Positions 1-7,137 of a stretch of 17,430 bases of DNA are shown here, one piece after another (the first letter of the stretch is position 1; the number at the start of each line of letters is the position of its first letter). The notes beneath the pieces are model-generated. The model was not told where the DNA came from and did not search any database. It saw only the letters and a list, made by a program, of their open reading frames with translations. The stretch is from Desulfurivibrio alkaliphilus (GTDB taxonomy: Bacteria > Desulfobacterota > Desulfobulbia > Desulfobulbales > Desulfurivibrionaceae). Made by a program: the position numbers and the translations under genes. The stretch covers positions 1-17,430 of the forward strand of contig DSDS01000074.1 of assembly GCA_011048585.1 (NCBI GenBank), given 5' to 3'.

Positions 1-233
1 AGCAGCACCGCATCTTCGGGCGATCAGCCAGGCTTACGTACACGGGGTACGCGGCGCTTGGCCGCTTGCCCGAACCTGCGGCACTGCTGAACGATTACAG
101 CCCGTTAAATCGACAAGTTGTTGGCCATGGTGAACGGATACGTCCTGTTTGCCGGAGATCGCGAGGCAAGTCGCGAACGTGCCCGGGTTGGGCTGGCTTC
201 TTTGGGCAATGTTAATGGAGTTTTTTTAAAGTT
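1..233. other. Upstream region, no recognised gene
   Basis: No protein family is recognisable on either strand. One + strand frame (positions 3-215) stays open from the window edge and has G/C-rich third positions over roughly its first 90 bases. It could therefore be the 3' end of an upstream gene, but its translation matches nothing I know. A short ATG frame at 127-237 overlaps the lysA start and looks non-coding. A GGAG at 217-220 lies 13 nt before the lysA ATG and is its only visible ribosome-binding site. No convincing promoter or terminator was seen. Confidence 0.3.
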
Positions 234-1487
234 ATGAATCATTTTCAGTATCGGGACAACGTGCTTTTTGCCGAGGAGGTGGCGGTGCCGGAGATCGCGG
301 CCGCGGTGGGCACCCCCTTCTATCTTTACAGTGCCGCCACCTTGCGCCGCCATTTCTCCGCTTTTGACCAGGCCTTTGCCGGGATCGACCACCAGACCTG
401 CTTCGCCGTCAAGTCCTGCTCTAATATCGCTATTTTGCGCCTTTTTGCCCGGCTGGGCGGCGGGGCGGACATCGTCTCCGGCGGCGAACTCTACCGGGCC
501 CTTAAGGCCGGGATCGAGCCGGGCAAGATCGTTTATTCCGGCGTGGGCAAGACCGAGGCCGAGATCGATCAGGCCTTGACGGCGGGGATTTTGATGTTCA
601 ACCTGGAGTCGGGCCAGGAGTTGGCGGTGGTGCAGGAGCGGGCCGTCGCCCTGGGGAAAAAGGCCCGGATATCCTTTCGGGTCAACCCCGATGTCGATCC
701 CCAAACCCATGCCTATATCTCCACCGGGCTGGCGAAAAACAAGTTCGGTATTCCTATTGCCGAGGCCCTGGCGGTTTACCGGCAGGCTCGGCAGCTGAGC
801 CATGTGGAGATTGTCGGTGTCAGCTGCCATATCGGTTCGCAACTGACTCAGGTGTCGCCCTTTATCGACACCGTGGCCAAATTGAAAGATTTTCTGGCCC
901 GGTTGGCGGCGGAGGGGATAGCGATTCGTTATCTCGATATCGGGGGAGGACTGGGGATCCGTTACGCCCAGGAAACCCCGCCGGAGCCCGCCGCCTATGG
1001 CGCCGCCATTCGTCAGGCCCTGGGGGAGCTGGCCTGCACCTTGATCCTGGAGCCGGGGCGGGTTATAGTGGGCAACGCTGGCATTCTGGTGACCAAAGTC
1101 CTCTTTACCAAGACCGGGCAGAAAAAATTCATCGTGGTTGACGCCGGGATGAACGACCTGGCCCGCCCCAGTCTCTATGACGCCCACCACGAAATTGTGC
1201 CGGTGGTGCGGAGTGAAGGTGCCTCGGAAGTGGCCGATCTGGTGGGCCCGATCTGTGAGACCGGTGACTTTCTGGCCCGGGGCCGGGAGCTGCCTGCCGC
1301 CGGCTCCGGTGATCTGTTGGCGGTGCTGAGCGCCGGCGCTTATGGTTTTACCATGTCCTCCAACTACAACTCCCGTCCCCGGGTGGCCGAAGTGCTGGTA
1401 AACGGGGAGCAGTTTCATCAGATCCGGCGTCGGGAAACCTACGAGGATCTGGTGCGGGGCGAAACCATTCCCCACTTTCTGGCTTGA
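234..1487 (+). CDS. lysA: Diaminopimelate decarboxylase
   Basis: This cytoplasmic PLP enzyme decarboxylates meso-diaminopimelate to L-lysine, the last step of the DAP pathway. The 417-residue length is normal for the family. The fold-type III (alanine racemase-like) barrel is seen in FAVKSC with Lys60 as the PLP Schiff-base residue, HIGSQ at 199-203, the phosphate-binding glycine run DIGGGLG at 235-241, and EPGR at 273-276. The C-terminal domain supplies the substrate-site Cys341 in GPICETGD and Tyr370 in GAYGFTMSSNYNSRPR. The ATG at 234 gives the expected N terminus; its SD (GGAG) is 13 nt away and therefore weak. dapF starts 3 nt after the stop, so the two genes are probably translationally coupled. 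Diaminopimelate decarboxylase is much more likely than arginine or ornithine decarboxylase, because three dap genes follow directly. Confidence 0.97.
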   Translation: MNHFQYRDNVLFAEEVAVPEIAAAVGTPFYLYSAATLRRHFSAFDQAFAGIDHQTCFAVKSCSNIAILRLFARLGGGADIVSGGELYRALKAGIEPGKIVYSGVGKTEAEIDQALTAGILMFNLESGQELAVVQERAVALGKKARISFRVNPDVDPQTHAYISTGLAKNKFGIPIAEALAVYRQARQLSHVEIVGVSCHIGSQLTQVSPFIDTVAKLKDFLARLAAEGIAIRYLDIGGGLGIRYAQETPPEPAAYGAAIRQALGELACTLILEPGRVIVGNAGILVTKVLFTKTGQKKFIVVDAGMNDLARPSLYDAHHEIVPVVRSEGASEVADLVGPICETGDFLARGRELPAAGSGDLLAVLSAGAYGFTMSSNYNSRPRVAEVLVNGEQFHQIRRRETYEDLVRGETIPHFLA

Positions 1488-1490
1488 GTT

Positions 1491-2330
1491 ATGCGATTTC
1501 CCGTCAGTTTCACCAAGATGAGCGGCGCCGGTAACGATTTTATCCTGCTCGATCACCGCCGGCCCCTGTTTGCCGACACCGCTGCCGCCCAGCGCTTTGC
1601 CAAGGGGGTCTGTGAACGTAAATTTGCGGTGGGGGCCGACGGGCTGATCCTGATTGAGGGCTCGGATCGGGCCGATTTCCGCTGGCAATTTTTCAACGCC
1701 GACGGCTCCATCGCCGAGATGTGCGGCAACGGCGCCCGCTGCGCGGCCCGCTTCGCCCATGAGCGGGGGATCGCCCCGGCTCGGATGACCTTTCTCACCC
1801 TGGCGGGGATGATCGAGGCCGAGGTGGTCGGGACCTCGGTGCTGTTGACCATGACCCCGCCGCTGGATGGCCGGCTCAACCAGCGGTTGCCCGGCCCCGA
1901 CGGCCGGGAGGTGACCGTTCACTCCCTTAATACCGGGGTGCCCCACGCGGTGATTTTTTCCGAGGAGCTCGAGCGGGTGCCGGTGAGGGAGTGGGGGTGC
2001 CACTTCCGCTTTCACCCCCACTTCGCCCCCGCCGGGACCAACGTCAATTTTGTCGCGCGGGGGGAAAACAACCTGCTCAGGGTAAGAACTTACGAGCGGG
2101 GAGTGGAGGATGAAACCCTGGCCTGCGGTACCGGCGCGGTGGCTTCGGCCCTGGTGGCCGCCCGTTTGGGTCTGGTTGCCTCTCCCACCCGGATCATCAC
2201 TTCGGGGCGGGAGGAGCTGGTGATCCACTACCGTTTGGCGGGTGAGGAGTTCAGCCAGGTTCGCCTGGAGGGACCGGCGGATTTTATCTATGAGGGGTCC
2301 CTGCACCAGGAGGCCTTGCGCCGGGCCTGA
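1491..2330 (+). CDS. dapF: Diaminopimelate epimerase
   Basis: Converts LL-diaminopimelate to meso-diaminopimelate, the substrate of LysA and a peptidoglycan precursor, by a PLP-independent two-cysteine mechanism. At 279 residues it has the family length. The N-terminal FTKMSGAGNDF is typical. Catalytic Cys78 lies in MCGNGARC and Cys212 in ACGTGAVAS, the mirrored motifs of the two pseudo-symmetric halves; NTGVPHAV (147-154) and GTNVNF (182-187) are also family hallmarks. The gene starts 3 nt after lysA, without a clear SD of its own, which suggests translational coupling. An epimerase implies that LL-DAP is made by the succinylase, acetylase or DapL route, but no gene for that step is in the window. 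Confidence 0.97.
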   Translation: MRFPVSFTKMSGAGNDFILLDHRRPLFADTAAAQRFAKGVCERKFAVGADGLILIEGSDRADFRWQFFNADGSIAEMCGNGARCAARFAHERGIAPARMTFLTLAGMIEAEVVGTSVLLTMTPPLDGRLNQRLPGPDGREVTVHSLNTGVPHAVIFSEELERVPVREWGCHFRFHPHFAPAGTNVNFVARGENNLLRVRTYERGVEDETLACGTGAVASALVAARLGLVASPTRIITSGREELVIHYRLAGEEFSQVRLEGPADFIYEGSLHQEALRRA

Positions 2331-2387
2331 GCCTGGCTGGATTACAGTTAAAAGCAACGAGATCACTAAAAATATGAGGAGGAGAGT

Positions 2388-3275
2388 ATGAGCAGTAAAT
2401 TTCGCGGCGCCTTTGTGGCGATCGTCACCCCGTTCAACCCCGACGGCACCCTTGACGAGCAGGGTCTGACCGAGTTGATTGAGTTTCAGGTGCAGAACGG
2501 CACCCACGGCATCGTGCCTTGCGGCACCACCGGCGAAGCCGCCACCATGAGCCACGAGGAGCATCATCGGGTGGTGGAACTGACGGTCAAGGCGGTGGCC
2601 GGCCGGGTGCCGGTGCTAGCCGGCACCGGTTCCAACAGCACCAGTGAGTCGATCGAACTGACCCGCCATGCCAAGAGCGCCGGGGCCGATGGGGCGCTTC
2701 TGATCACGCCTTACTACAACAAGCCCTCCCAGGAGGGACTGTATCAGCATTTCAAGGCGGTGGCCGAGGCGGTTGATATTCCGATTATTCTCTACAACGT
2801 GCCCAGCCGGACCGCGATCAACATGCTGCCGGAAACGGTGGCCCGTTGTGCCGCGATCAAAAATATCGTCGGCATCAAGGAGGCCACCGGCAGCCTGCAG
2901 CAGGTCAGCGAGGTGATCCGCCAGTGTCCCGCCGATTTCGCGGTGATGAGCGGAGATGATTTCACCTCCATGGCCACCGTGCTGGTGGGCGGCAGCGGGG
3001 TGATCTCGGTCACCTCCAACGTGGCCCCCAAGGAGATGGCCGGGATGATCGCCGCCGCCCTGGATGGTGACCTGGCCACGGCCAACAAGCTGCACTATCA
3101 GCTCCTGCCCCTGATGCAGGCCATGTTTTTCGACACCAATCCGGTGCCCGCCAAGACCGCCCTGGCCCAAATGGGCAAGATCGGGACCGCCGCCGTCCGG
3201 CTGCCGCTCTGGACCATGAACAGTGGAGCCCAGGCGCGGATGGAGCAGGTGATGAAGGAGTGCGGACTTTTATAA
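2388..3275 (+). CDS. dapA: 4-hydroxy-tetrahydrodipicolinate synthase
   Basis: Condenses pyruvate with aspartate semialdehyde, the first committed step of the DAP/lysine branch. The 295-residue protein is a class I aldolase-type TIM barrel. Lys164 in GIKEATG is the Schiff-base lysine. Thr47/Thr48 in CGTTGE, Tyr136 in LYNVPSRT and Arg141 complete the proton relay and carboxylate site, and TPYYNKPSQEG (108-118) carries the interface tyrosine. A strong SD, AGGAGGAG at 2377-2384, precedes the ATG. The 57-nt gap after dapF is too short for a lysine riboswitch and shows no such structure. The order dapA then dapB matches successive reactions. Other members of the NAL/DHDPS family (N-acetylneuraminate lyase, KDG aldolase) are unlikely in this context. 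Confidence 0.97.
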   Translation: MSSKFRGAFVAIVTPFNPDGTLDEQGLTELIEFQVQNGTHGIVPCGTTGEAATMSHEEHHRVVELTVKAVAGRVPVLAGTGSNSTSESIELTRHAKSAGADGALLITPYYNKPSQEGLYQHFKAVAEAVDIPIILYNVPSRTAINMLPETVARCAAIKNIVGIKEATGSLQQVSEVIRQCPADFAVMSGDDFTSMATVLVGGSGVISVTSNVAPKEMAGMIAAALDGDLATANKLHYQLLPLMQAMFFDTNPVPAKTALAQMGKIGTAAVRLPLWTMNSGAQARMEQVMKECGLL

Positions 3276-3310
3276 CTTAGGGTGGGCAACCCCAAAGCCG
3301 GGAGTGTAAT

Positions 3311-4123
3311 ATGATCAAGGTAATAATTGCCGGAGCCGCCGGTCGCATGGGCCGCCGAATTTGCGCCATGGTGGATCAGCATCCTGAACTGGAACTGGTG
3401 GCCGGTTTTGAGCGGCCCGATAGCCCCGAAGTGGGCCGGGATCTGGGAGAAACCGCCGGTCTGGGCGCCAACGGCATTAAAATCGCCGGCGGAGCCGAGG
3501 CGGTGCTGGAGCAAGGTGATGTGATCATCGACTTCACCTTCCACGAAGCCACCATGAAGTTGGCCCGGATCGCCGCCCGCCATAACAGGGCGATGGTGAT
3601 CGGCACCACCGGCCTGAGCCATGACAATCTGACCGAGCTGGGGCAGTTGGCCGCCGGGGCGTTCCCCTGCGTGCAGGCCCCCAACATGGCGGTGGGGGTC
3701 AACGTCCTCTTCAAAGTGGCTCGCAAGATGGCCGCCGTGTTGGGGGATGCTTACGATATCGAGATTGTCGAGGCCCATCACCGGATGAAGAAGGACGCCC
3801 CCAGCGGGACCGCCCTTAAGCTGGGGGAGATGGTGGCCGAGGGGGTCAACCGCAACCTGGATGAGGTCGGGGTCTACGCCCGCCACGGGATTATCGGCGA
3901 GCGGGGTGAAAAGGAGATCGGCATTCAGACCATCCGGGCCGGGGATATCGTCGGGGAACACACCGTCTATTTCGCCGGGGCCGGTGAACGGCTGGAGCTG
4001 ACCCACCGGGCCCACAACCGGGACAATTTTGCCCGGGGGGCGGCCCTGGCCGCCGCCTGGGTGGCGGGCAAGCAGAACGGCCTCTACACCATGTTCGACG
4101 TCTTGGGGCTGGAAGATTTCTAG
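3311..4123 (+). CDS. dapB: 4-hydroxy-tetrahydrodipicolinate reductase
   Basis: NAD(P)H-dependent reductase acting directly after DapA to give tetrahydrodipicolinate. The 270-residue protein opens with a Rossmann glycine motif, GAAGRMG (8-14). IGTTGLS (98-104) and VQAPNMAVGVN (121-131) are family motifs. The catalytic block EAHHRMKKDAPSGTAL (155-170) includes His156, His157 and Lys160, which match the catalytic His and Lys of the E. coli enzyme. The C terminus (MFDVLGLEDF) is a natural family end, so the frame change into folK is not a broken fusion. SD GGGAG at 3300-3304 lies 6 nt before the ATG. The 35-nt gap from dapA indicates the same transcript. Confidence 0.97.
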   Translation: MIKVIIAGAAGRMGRRICAMVDQHPELELVAGFERPDSPEVGRDLGETAGLGANGIKIAGGAEAVLEQGDVIIDFTFHEATMKLARIAARHNRAMVIGTTGLSHDNLTELGQLAAGAFPCVQAPNMAVGVNVLFKVARKMAAVLGDAYDIEIVEAHHRMKKDAPSGTALKLGEMVAEGVNRNLDEVGVYARHGIIGERGEKEIGIQTIRAGDIVGEHTVYFAGAGERLELTHRAHNRDNFARGAALAAAWVAGKQNGLYTMFDVLGLEDF

Positions 4124-4613
4124 GGTTCGGGCGTTCATCGGCCTGGGAGCCAATCTGGGGGCGGGGCGGGCCAATTTGCTGGCCGCCTGGCAGCGACTGG
4201 GGGCCACTCCGGGGGTGACCCCCGGCCGCCTTTCCCGGCCCTGGCGCAGTGAACCGGTGGGGGTCGCCAGCGCGGCCTGGTTTACCAACGCGGTGGGGGA
4301 ACTGCTGGTGGAACTGGCCCCGGAGGAGTTACTGGCGGTTCTGCTCCGGATCGAGGCCGAACTGGGGCGTGACCGGGCCAGCCAGGGCGAGAATCGGCCC
4401 ATCGATCTCGACCTGCTGCTTCATGGCGAGGTGGTTCTCGATCTGCCCCACTGCCGGGTGCCCCACCCGGCCCTGGCCCGGCGGCGCTTCGTGCTGGAGC
4501 CGCTCAGGGAATTGGCCCCGGACCTGGTTGAGCCCCGCTCGGGCCGGACCATCGCGAGCCTGGCGGAGCTGGCCGCCGCCAGCGGCCAAAAATTGGACCC
4601 GCTAAGCTGGTAA
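4029..4613 (+). CDS. folK: HPPK, 6-hydroxymethyl-dihydropterin diphosphokinase
   Basis: Transfers pyrophosphate from ATP to 6-hydroxymethyl-7,8-dihydropterin in folate synthesis. Family motifs begin with FIGLGANLGAGRANLL, followed by FTNAVGELLVEL and the metal-binding block ENRPIDLDLLLHGE, whose two aspartates hold Mg-ATP. The end, PHCRVPHPALARRRFVLEPL, is also typical. The start is a problem: the domain begins near 4128, but the only ATG, GTG or TTG in frame is the TTG at 4029. That would overlap dapB by 95 nt and add a 33-residue arginine/proline/tryptophan-rich shadow peptide. An ATT at 4116 would give the natural-looking MSRVRAFIGLGANLG and overlap dapB by only 8 nt. The 3' end is certain and the 5' end is not. 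Confidence 0.88.
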   Translation: MPGGRPWPPPGWRASRTASTPCSTSWGWKISRVRAFIGLGANLGAGRANLLAAWQRLGATPGVTPGRLSRPWRSEPVGVASAAWFTNAVGELLVELAPEELLAVLLRIEAELGRDRASQGENRPIDLDLLLHGEVVLDLPHCRVPHPALARRRFVLEPLRELAPDLVEPRSGRTIASLAELAAASGQKLDPLSW

Positions 4614-4627
4614 CAAGAGGACATTTT

Positions 4628-4909
4628 ATGCATCCCCTGAAAATTGTTGTACTGCTGGTCCTCTTTTATCTGTTATATCGACTCTATGTCTCCGGCCGGA
4701 AAAAACGGCTGGAGGATAAGAAGTCGGGCCGGGATGCGGCCGCCATCAGCGATGTGCTGGTTCAGGACCCGGTCTGCGGAGCCTACGTGGCCAAGGGCCA
4801 GGCCCTAGTCCTGCGCGACCAGGACGGCAGCGAACGCCATTTTTGCAGTGACAAGTGTCGGCGGACATTCATTGAACAAAAACAAAATAGTTCCGGAGGA
4901 ACAGCATGA
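4628..4909 (+). CDS. Small membrane-anchored TRASH/YHS-like metal-binding protein
   Basis: A 93-residue protein with one N-terminal membrane segment (about residues 4-20), followed by a basic stretch (GRKKRLEDKK), so the rest probably faces the cytoplasm. The C-terminal domain reads DPVCGAYV ... RHFCSDKC: Cys50, then 22 residues, Cys73, then 3 residues, Cys77. This fits the TRASH zinc-finger spacing C-x(19-22)-C-x3-C and resembles the PP0621/YHS group. Metal binding (zinc, copper or heme-related) is inferred; no target is known to me. SD AAGAGGAC lies before the ATG. The stop overlaps the tal start as ATGA, so the two are probably co-translated. Small proteins of this kind are common in proteobacterial housekeeping operons and remain uncharacterised. 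Confidence 0.85.
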   Translation: MHPLKIVVLLVLFYLLYRLYVSGRKKRLEDKKSGRDAAAISDVLVQDPVCGAYVAKGQALVLRDQDGSERHFCSDKCRRTFIEQKQNSSGGTA

Positions 4910-5553
4910 AATTTTTTATCGATACCGCCAATTTGGAAGAGATCGCCCAGGCCGTGGATATGGGTATGGTGGATGGAGTTACCACCAACCCCTCCCTGGT
5001 TGCCCGTGAAAACAAGCCCTTTGAGGCCCTGCTCAAGGATATCGCCGCCCTGGTCGATGGCCCGATCAGTGCCGAAGTGATCAGCTCCGATAGCGGTGGC
5101 ATGGTTGAAGAGGGGCGTAAATTGGCGGCCCTGCACCCCAATATCGTGGTCAAGATCCCCATGACCACCGCCGGCCTCAAGGCGGTTAAGCAGTTGCACG
5201 GCCATGGGATCAAAACCAACGTTACCCTGATCTTTTCCGCCAGTCAGGCCCTGATGGCCGCCAAGGCCGGGGCTGATTACGTCTCCCCCTTTGTCGGTCG
5301 GCTGGACGATATCTCGGAAAACGGGATGAATCTGGTGCAGGATGTCCTGGAGATCTTCGATAACTACGCCTACAGCACCGAGGTGATCGTGGCCAGTGTC
5401 CGCCATCCCATGCATGTAGTGGAGTCGGCCCTGATGGGAGCCCACATCGCCACCATCCCCTTTAAGGTGATCGCCCAGTTGGCCAGCCATCCCCTCACCG
5501 ATATCGGGATGGAAAAATTTCTCTCCGATTGGGCAAAACGGCCCCGTAAGTAA
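4906..5553 (+). CDS. tal: Transaldolase, small FSA/TalC-type
   Basis: Moves a dihydroxyacetone unit between sugar phosphates in the non-oxidative pentose-phosphate pathway (cytoplasm). The 215-residue length marks the short decameric class rather than the 300-plus-residue TalB class. Lys83 in VVKIPMT is the Schiff-base lysine; Asp6 (FIDTAN), Asn28 (TTNPSL) and TNVTLIFSASQA are conserved. The active-site glutamate in SAEVIS (Glu57) and phenylalanine in SPFVGRLDDI match short transaldolases such as the Bacillus enzyme. E. coli fructose-6-phosphate aldolase has Gln and Tyr there, so transaldolase is preferred over FSA. SD GGAGGA at 4895-4900 is strong, and the start overlaps the upstream stop by 4 nt. 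Confidence 0.93.
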   Translation: MKFFIDTANLEEIAQAVDMGMVDGVTTNPSLVARENKPFEALLKDIAALVDGPISAEVISSDSGGMVEEGRKLAALHPNIVVKIPMTTAGLKAVKQLHGHGIKTNVTLIFSASQALMAAKAGADYVSPFVGRLDDISENGMNLVQDVLEIFDNYAYSTEVIVASVRHPMHVVESALMGAHIATIPFKVIAQLASHPLTDIGMEKFLSDWAKRPRK

Positions 5554-5562
5554 AGAGCGAAG

Positions 5563-6138
5563 ATGCCCCAGCGCAAGATTGTCAACCTGCCCAACCTGCT
5601 CACCGCCTACCGCTTCGTGGTGGTGCCTTTTATCATGCTCTGTCTCTGGCCGGGGGCCGGGGCGGTGGCGGGGCTGGTTGCCTTCGCGCTTTTTCTCACC
5701 GGGGCCCTCACCGACCTGGCCGACGGCTATCTGGCCCGTCGGCTGCAAAGCGAAACGGTGTTCGGCAAGTTGATGGACCCCCTGGCCGACAAGGTCCTGG
5801 TCACGGCGGCCCTGATCATGTTGATTCCCTTGGAGCGGGTGGACGCCTGGGTGGCCTTCCTGATCATCGCCCGGGAGCTGGTGATCACCGGCTTCCGGGG
5901 GGTGGCGGCGGACGCGGGGATTGTGATCGCCGCCGGTCGGTTGGGCAAGATCAAGAGCGTCTTTCAATATATCGCTCTCTGTGTCCTGATCTTCCCTCCC
6001 GCCCTGCTGCCCCTGCCTTATCTGCATAAATTGGGGAGCCTGATCCTGCTGATTGCCATGGTCCTCACGGTCTGGTCCGGGGTGGAGTATTTCGTCCGTT
6101 TCAAAAGGCTCTATCTGGCTGGTTCCTCCGCCCGCTGA
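5563..6138 (+). CDS. pgsA: CDP-diacylglycerol-glycerol-3-phosphate 3-phosphatidyltransferase
   Basis: Inner-membrane enzyme that makes phosphatidylglycerol-phosphate from CDP-diacylglycerol and glycerol-3-phosphate, the committed step to PG and cardiolipin. The CDP-alcohol phosphotransferase signature D-x2-DG-x2-AR-x8-G-x3-D-x3-D is complete: Asp51, Asp54, Gly55, Ala58, Arg59, Gly68, Asp72, Asp76. Several hydrophobic segments (about 15-30, 33-50, 78-90, 97-110, 133-150 and 158-175) give the usual six-helix layout in 191 residues. The N-terminal NLPNLLTAYRF is typical of PgsA rather than of phosphatidylserine synthase. The gene begins 9 nt after tal with only a weak purine-rich SD, consistent with coupling. 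Confidence 0.94.
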   Translation: MPQRKIVNLPNLLTAYRFVVVPFIMLCLWPGAGAVAGLVAFALFLTGALTDLADGYLARRLQSETVFGKLMDPLADKVLVTAALIMLIPLERVDAWVAFLIIARELVITGFRGVAADAGIVIAAGRLGKIKSVFQYIALCVLIFPPALLPLPYLHKLGSLILLIAMVLTVWSGVEYFVRFKRLYLAGSSAR

Positions 6139-6157
6139 CCCAGGCCGAGTCGCAAGG

Positions 6158-6823
6158 ATGCCCAGCGCCAGTCGGCAAATACTCACCGATGGAGCCCACC
6201 GGCTGGGCCTGGTCCTGGAGCGGACCGCCTTGGAGCGTCTGCTGGCCTATCATGCCGAACTTCGCAAGTGGAATCGCAAGATCAACCTGGTGGCCCAGGC
6301 TCCCGAGCTTGAGCTGCTGGAAACCCACTTCCTCGACTCCCTGACCCTGTTGCCCCTGCTCTCCCCGGCTCCCACCCTCGAGCCCCTTGACTTGCTGGAT
6401 ATCGGTAGCGGGGCCGGTTTTCCCGGCCTGGTTCTCAAGTGCTGCCTGCCCGACCGGCTGGCGGTGACCCTGGCGGAACCCCGGCAGAAACGGGTGGCTT
6501 TCCTGCGCCAGGTGGTGCGCACGGTGGGACTTGGCTCGGGGATCGAAGTGCTGGCCCGGCGGCTGGAGCCGGGGGAGAGCGGCTCCTGGCCCCTGATCAC
6601 CAGTCGGGCCTTTGCCTCCATCACCGATTTCCTGAACCTCTGCGGTGGTTTGTCCCCTCCCGGCGGTCGGGTGATCTGCATGAAGGGACCCCGGGCCGAG
6701 GAGGAGCTGGCCCTGTGGCAACGACAGGGCCAGGCGGAGTTCTTTCGGCTGGAGGAGGTCCGCTCCCTCTCCCTGCCTTTTTCCGGAGCGGCCCGCCATC
6801 TCCTGGTTTTTCAGCGTCATTAA
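6158..6823 (+). CDS. rsmG: 16S rRNA (guanine-527-N7)-methyltransferase
   Basis: SAM-dependent methyltransferase of G527 in 16S rRNA (GidB family), 221 residues from this start. The N-terminal region has KWNRKINLVAQ and THFLDSLTLLPLL, both typical of RsmG. The SAM-binding loop is LLDIGSGAGFPG (79-90), followed by AEPRQKRVAFLRQVV (106-120) and ITSRAFASITDFL (147-159). I chose the ATG at 6158 because the family N terminus starts there; an open extension to 6053 runs through the end of pgsA in another frame and has no family content. The gap to pgsA is 19 nt, and the SD (AAGG) lies too close to be ideal. This is the last gene of the nine-gene run; no clear terminator hairpin follows. Confidence 0.94.
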   Translation: MPSASRQILTDGAHRLGLVLERTALERLLAYHAELRKWNRKINLVAQAPELELLETHFLDSLTLLPLLSPAPTLEPLDLLDIGSGAGFPGLVLKCCLPDRLAVTLAEPRQKRVAFLRQVVRTVGLGSGIEVLARRLEPGESGSWPLITSRAFASITDFLNLCGGLSPPGGRVICMKGPRAEEELALWQRQGQAEFFRLEEVRSLSLPFSGAARHLLVFQRH

Positions 6824-6857
6824 TTGTTTGGGCTGGGGTTTGGGCGCCTTTTTTTGG

Positions 6858-6890
6858 TCTGCCAACAAAACAAAGGGAGGCAGAGATAAT
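6858..6890 (+). promoter_or_regulatory. Possible promoter/operator before biotin genes
   Basis: In the AT-rich spacer after rsmG there is a short inverted repeat, TCTGCC at 6858-6863 and GGCAGA at 6879-6884, with 15 nt between the arms. The right arm abuts a -10-like GATAAT at 6885-6890. The matching -35 (around 6862-6867) is poor. The repeat is placed where an operator would sit, and its spacing recalls BirA sites, but the sequence does not match the known BirA consensus. Inference only. Confidence 0.25.
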
Positions 6891-6943
6891 ATTAGGCAAG
6901 ACTAAAGAATAATGCTAAAAAGGCACTCGCTAAGGTAAGGTGG

Positions 6944-7117
6944 TTGACCGCCGAGGTGCTGCGCCGCGATTTCCGGGGGGCCAACATCCTCTACACCCTG
7001 CGGCTGGACAGCGGCCATCCCGTCCAAGCCCTGGCGCCCAGCCACTGCTCCCATGCCGGTGGCGAACGGATCGGAATCCGCGCCGATGTTCGCCATCTGG
7101 TGATTTTTGCCGATTGA
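6944..7117 (+). pseudogene. TOBE-like C-terminal remnant of an ABC transporter ATPase
   Basis: The frame ending at TGA 7115-7117 encodes about 57 residues, including RRDFRGANILYTLRLDSG and ERIGIRADVRHLVIFAD. The pattern of a beta-rich repeat followed by a final strand with V/I-x-F-x-D fits the TOBE domain at the C terminus of sugar, polyamine or iron ABC ATPases. Third positions are strongly G/C-rich, so this frame is or was coding. Upstream, the frame is open only to 6896 through AT-rich sequence, with no Walker, LSGGQ or other ATPase motif. The only canonical start near the conserved part is TTG 6944, behind a purine-rich TAAGGTAAGG. It is most likely the tail of a deleted gene; a stand-alone small TOBE protein is possible. 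Confidence 0.55.
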
Positions 7118-7137
7118 AAGCCCTGCAACGGAAAGCC

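Noticed and set aside
2331..2387. Lysine riboswitch before dapA
   Set aside because: The gap is only 57 nt and shows no such fold; lysine riboswitches need well over 150 nt.
105..2567. 820-residue open frame on the minus strand
   Set aside because: Antisense to lysA, dapF and the start of dapA; the composition (Gly, His, Gln, Pro-rich) is the usual shadow of G/C-biased third positions.
3098..4402. 434-residue minus-strand open frame
   Set aside because: Antisense shadow of dapB and folK, both identified by motifs.
4906..5553. Fructose-6-phosphate aldolase (fsa) rather than transaldolase
   Set aside because: Glu57 and the Phe of SPFVGR match short transaldolases, not the Gln/Tyr pair of FSA.
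6053..6157. Longer N terminus for rsmG
   Set aside because: The extension overlaps the pgsA coding end and carries no family sequence; ATG 6158 fits RsmG length.
4783..6186. 467-residue minus-strand open frame
   Set aside because: Antisense shadow of tal and pgsA.
6835..6860. Rho-independent terminator after rsmG
   Set aside because: There is a run of seven T, but the preceding sequence does not form a convincing stem.
6940..7137. 66-residue N-terminal extension of the BioH-BioC gene
   Set aside because: Low-complexity Arg/Pro-rich translation; the true coding frame here is the TOBE-like fragment one frame away.
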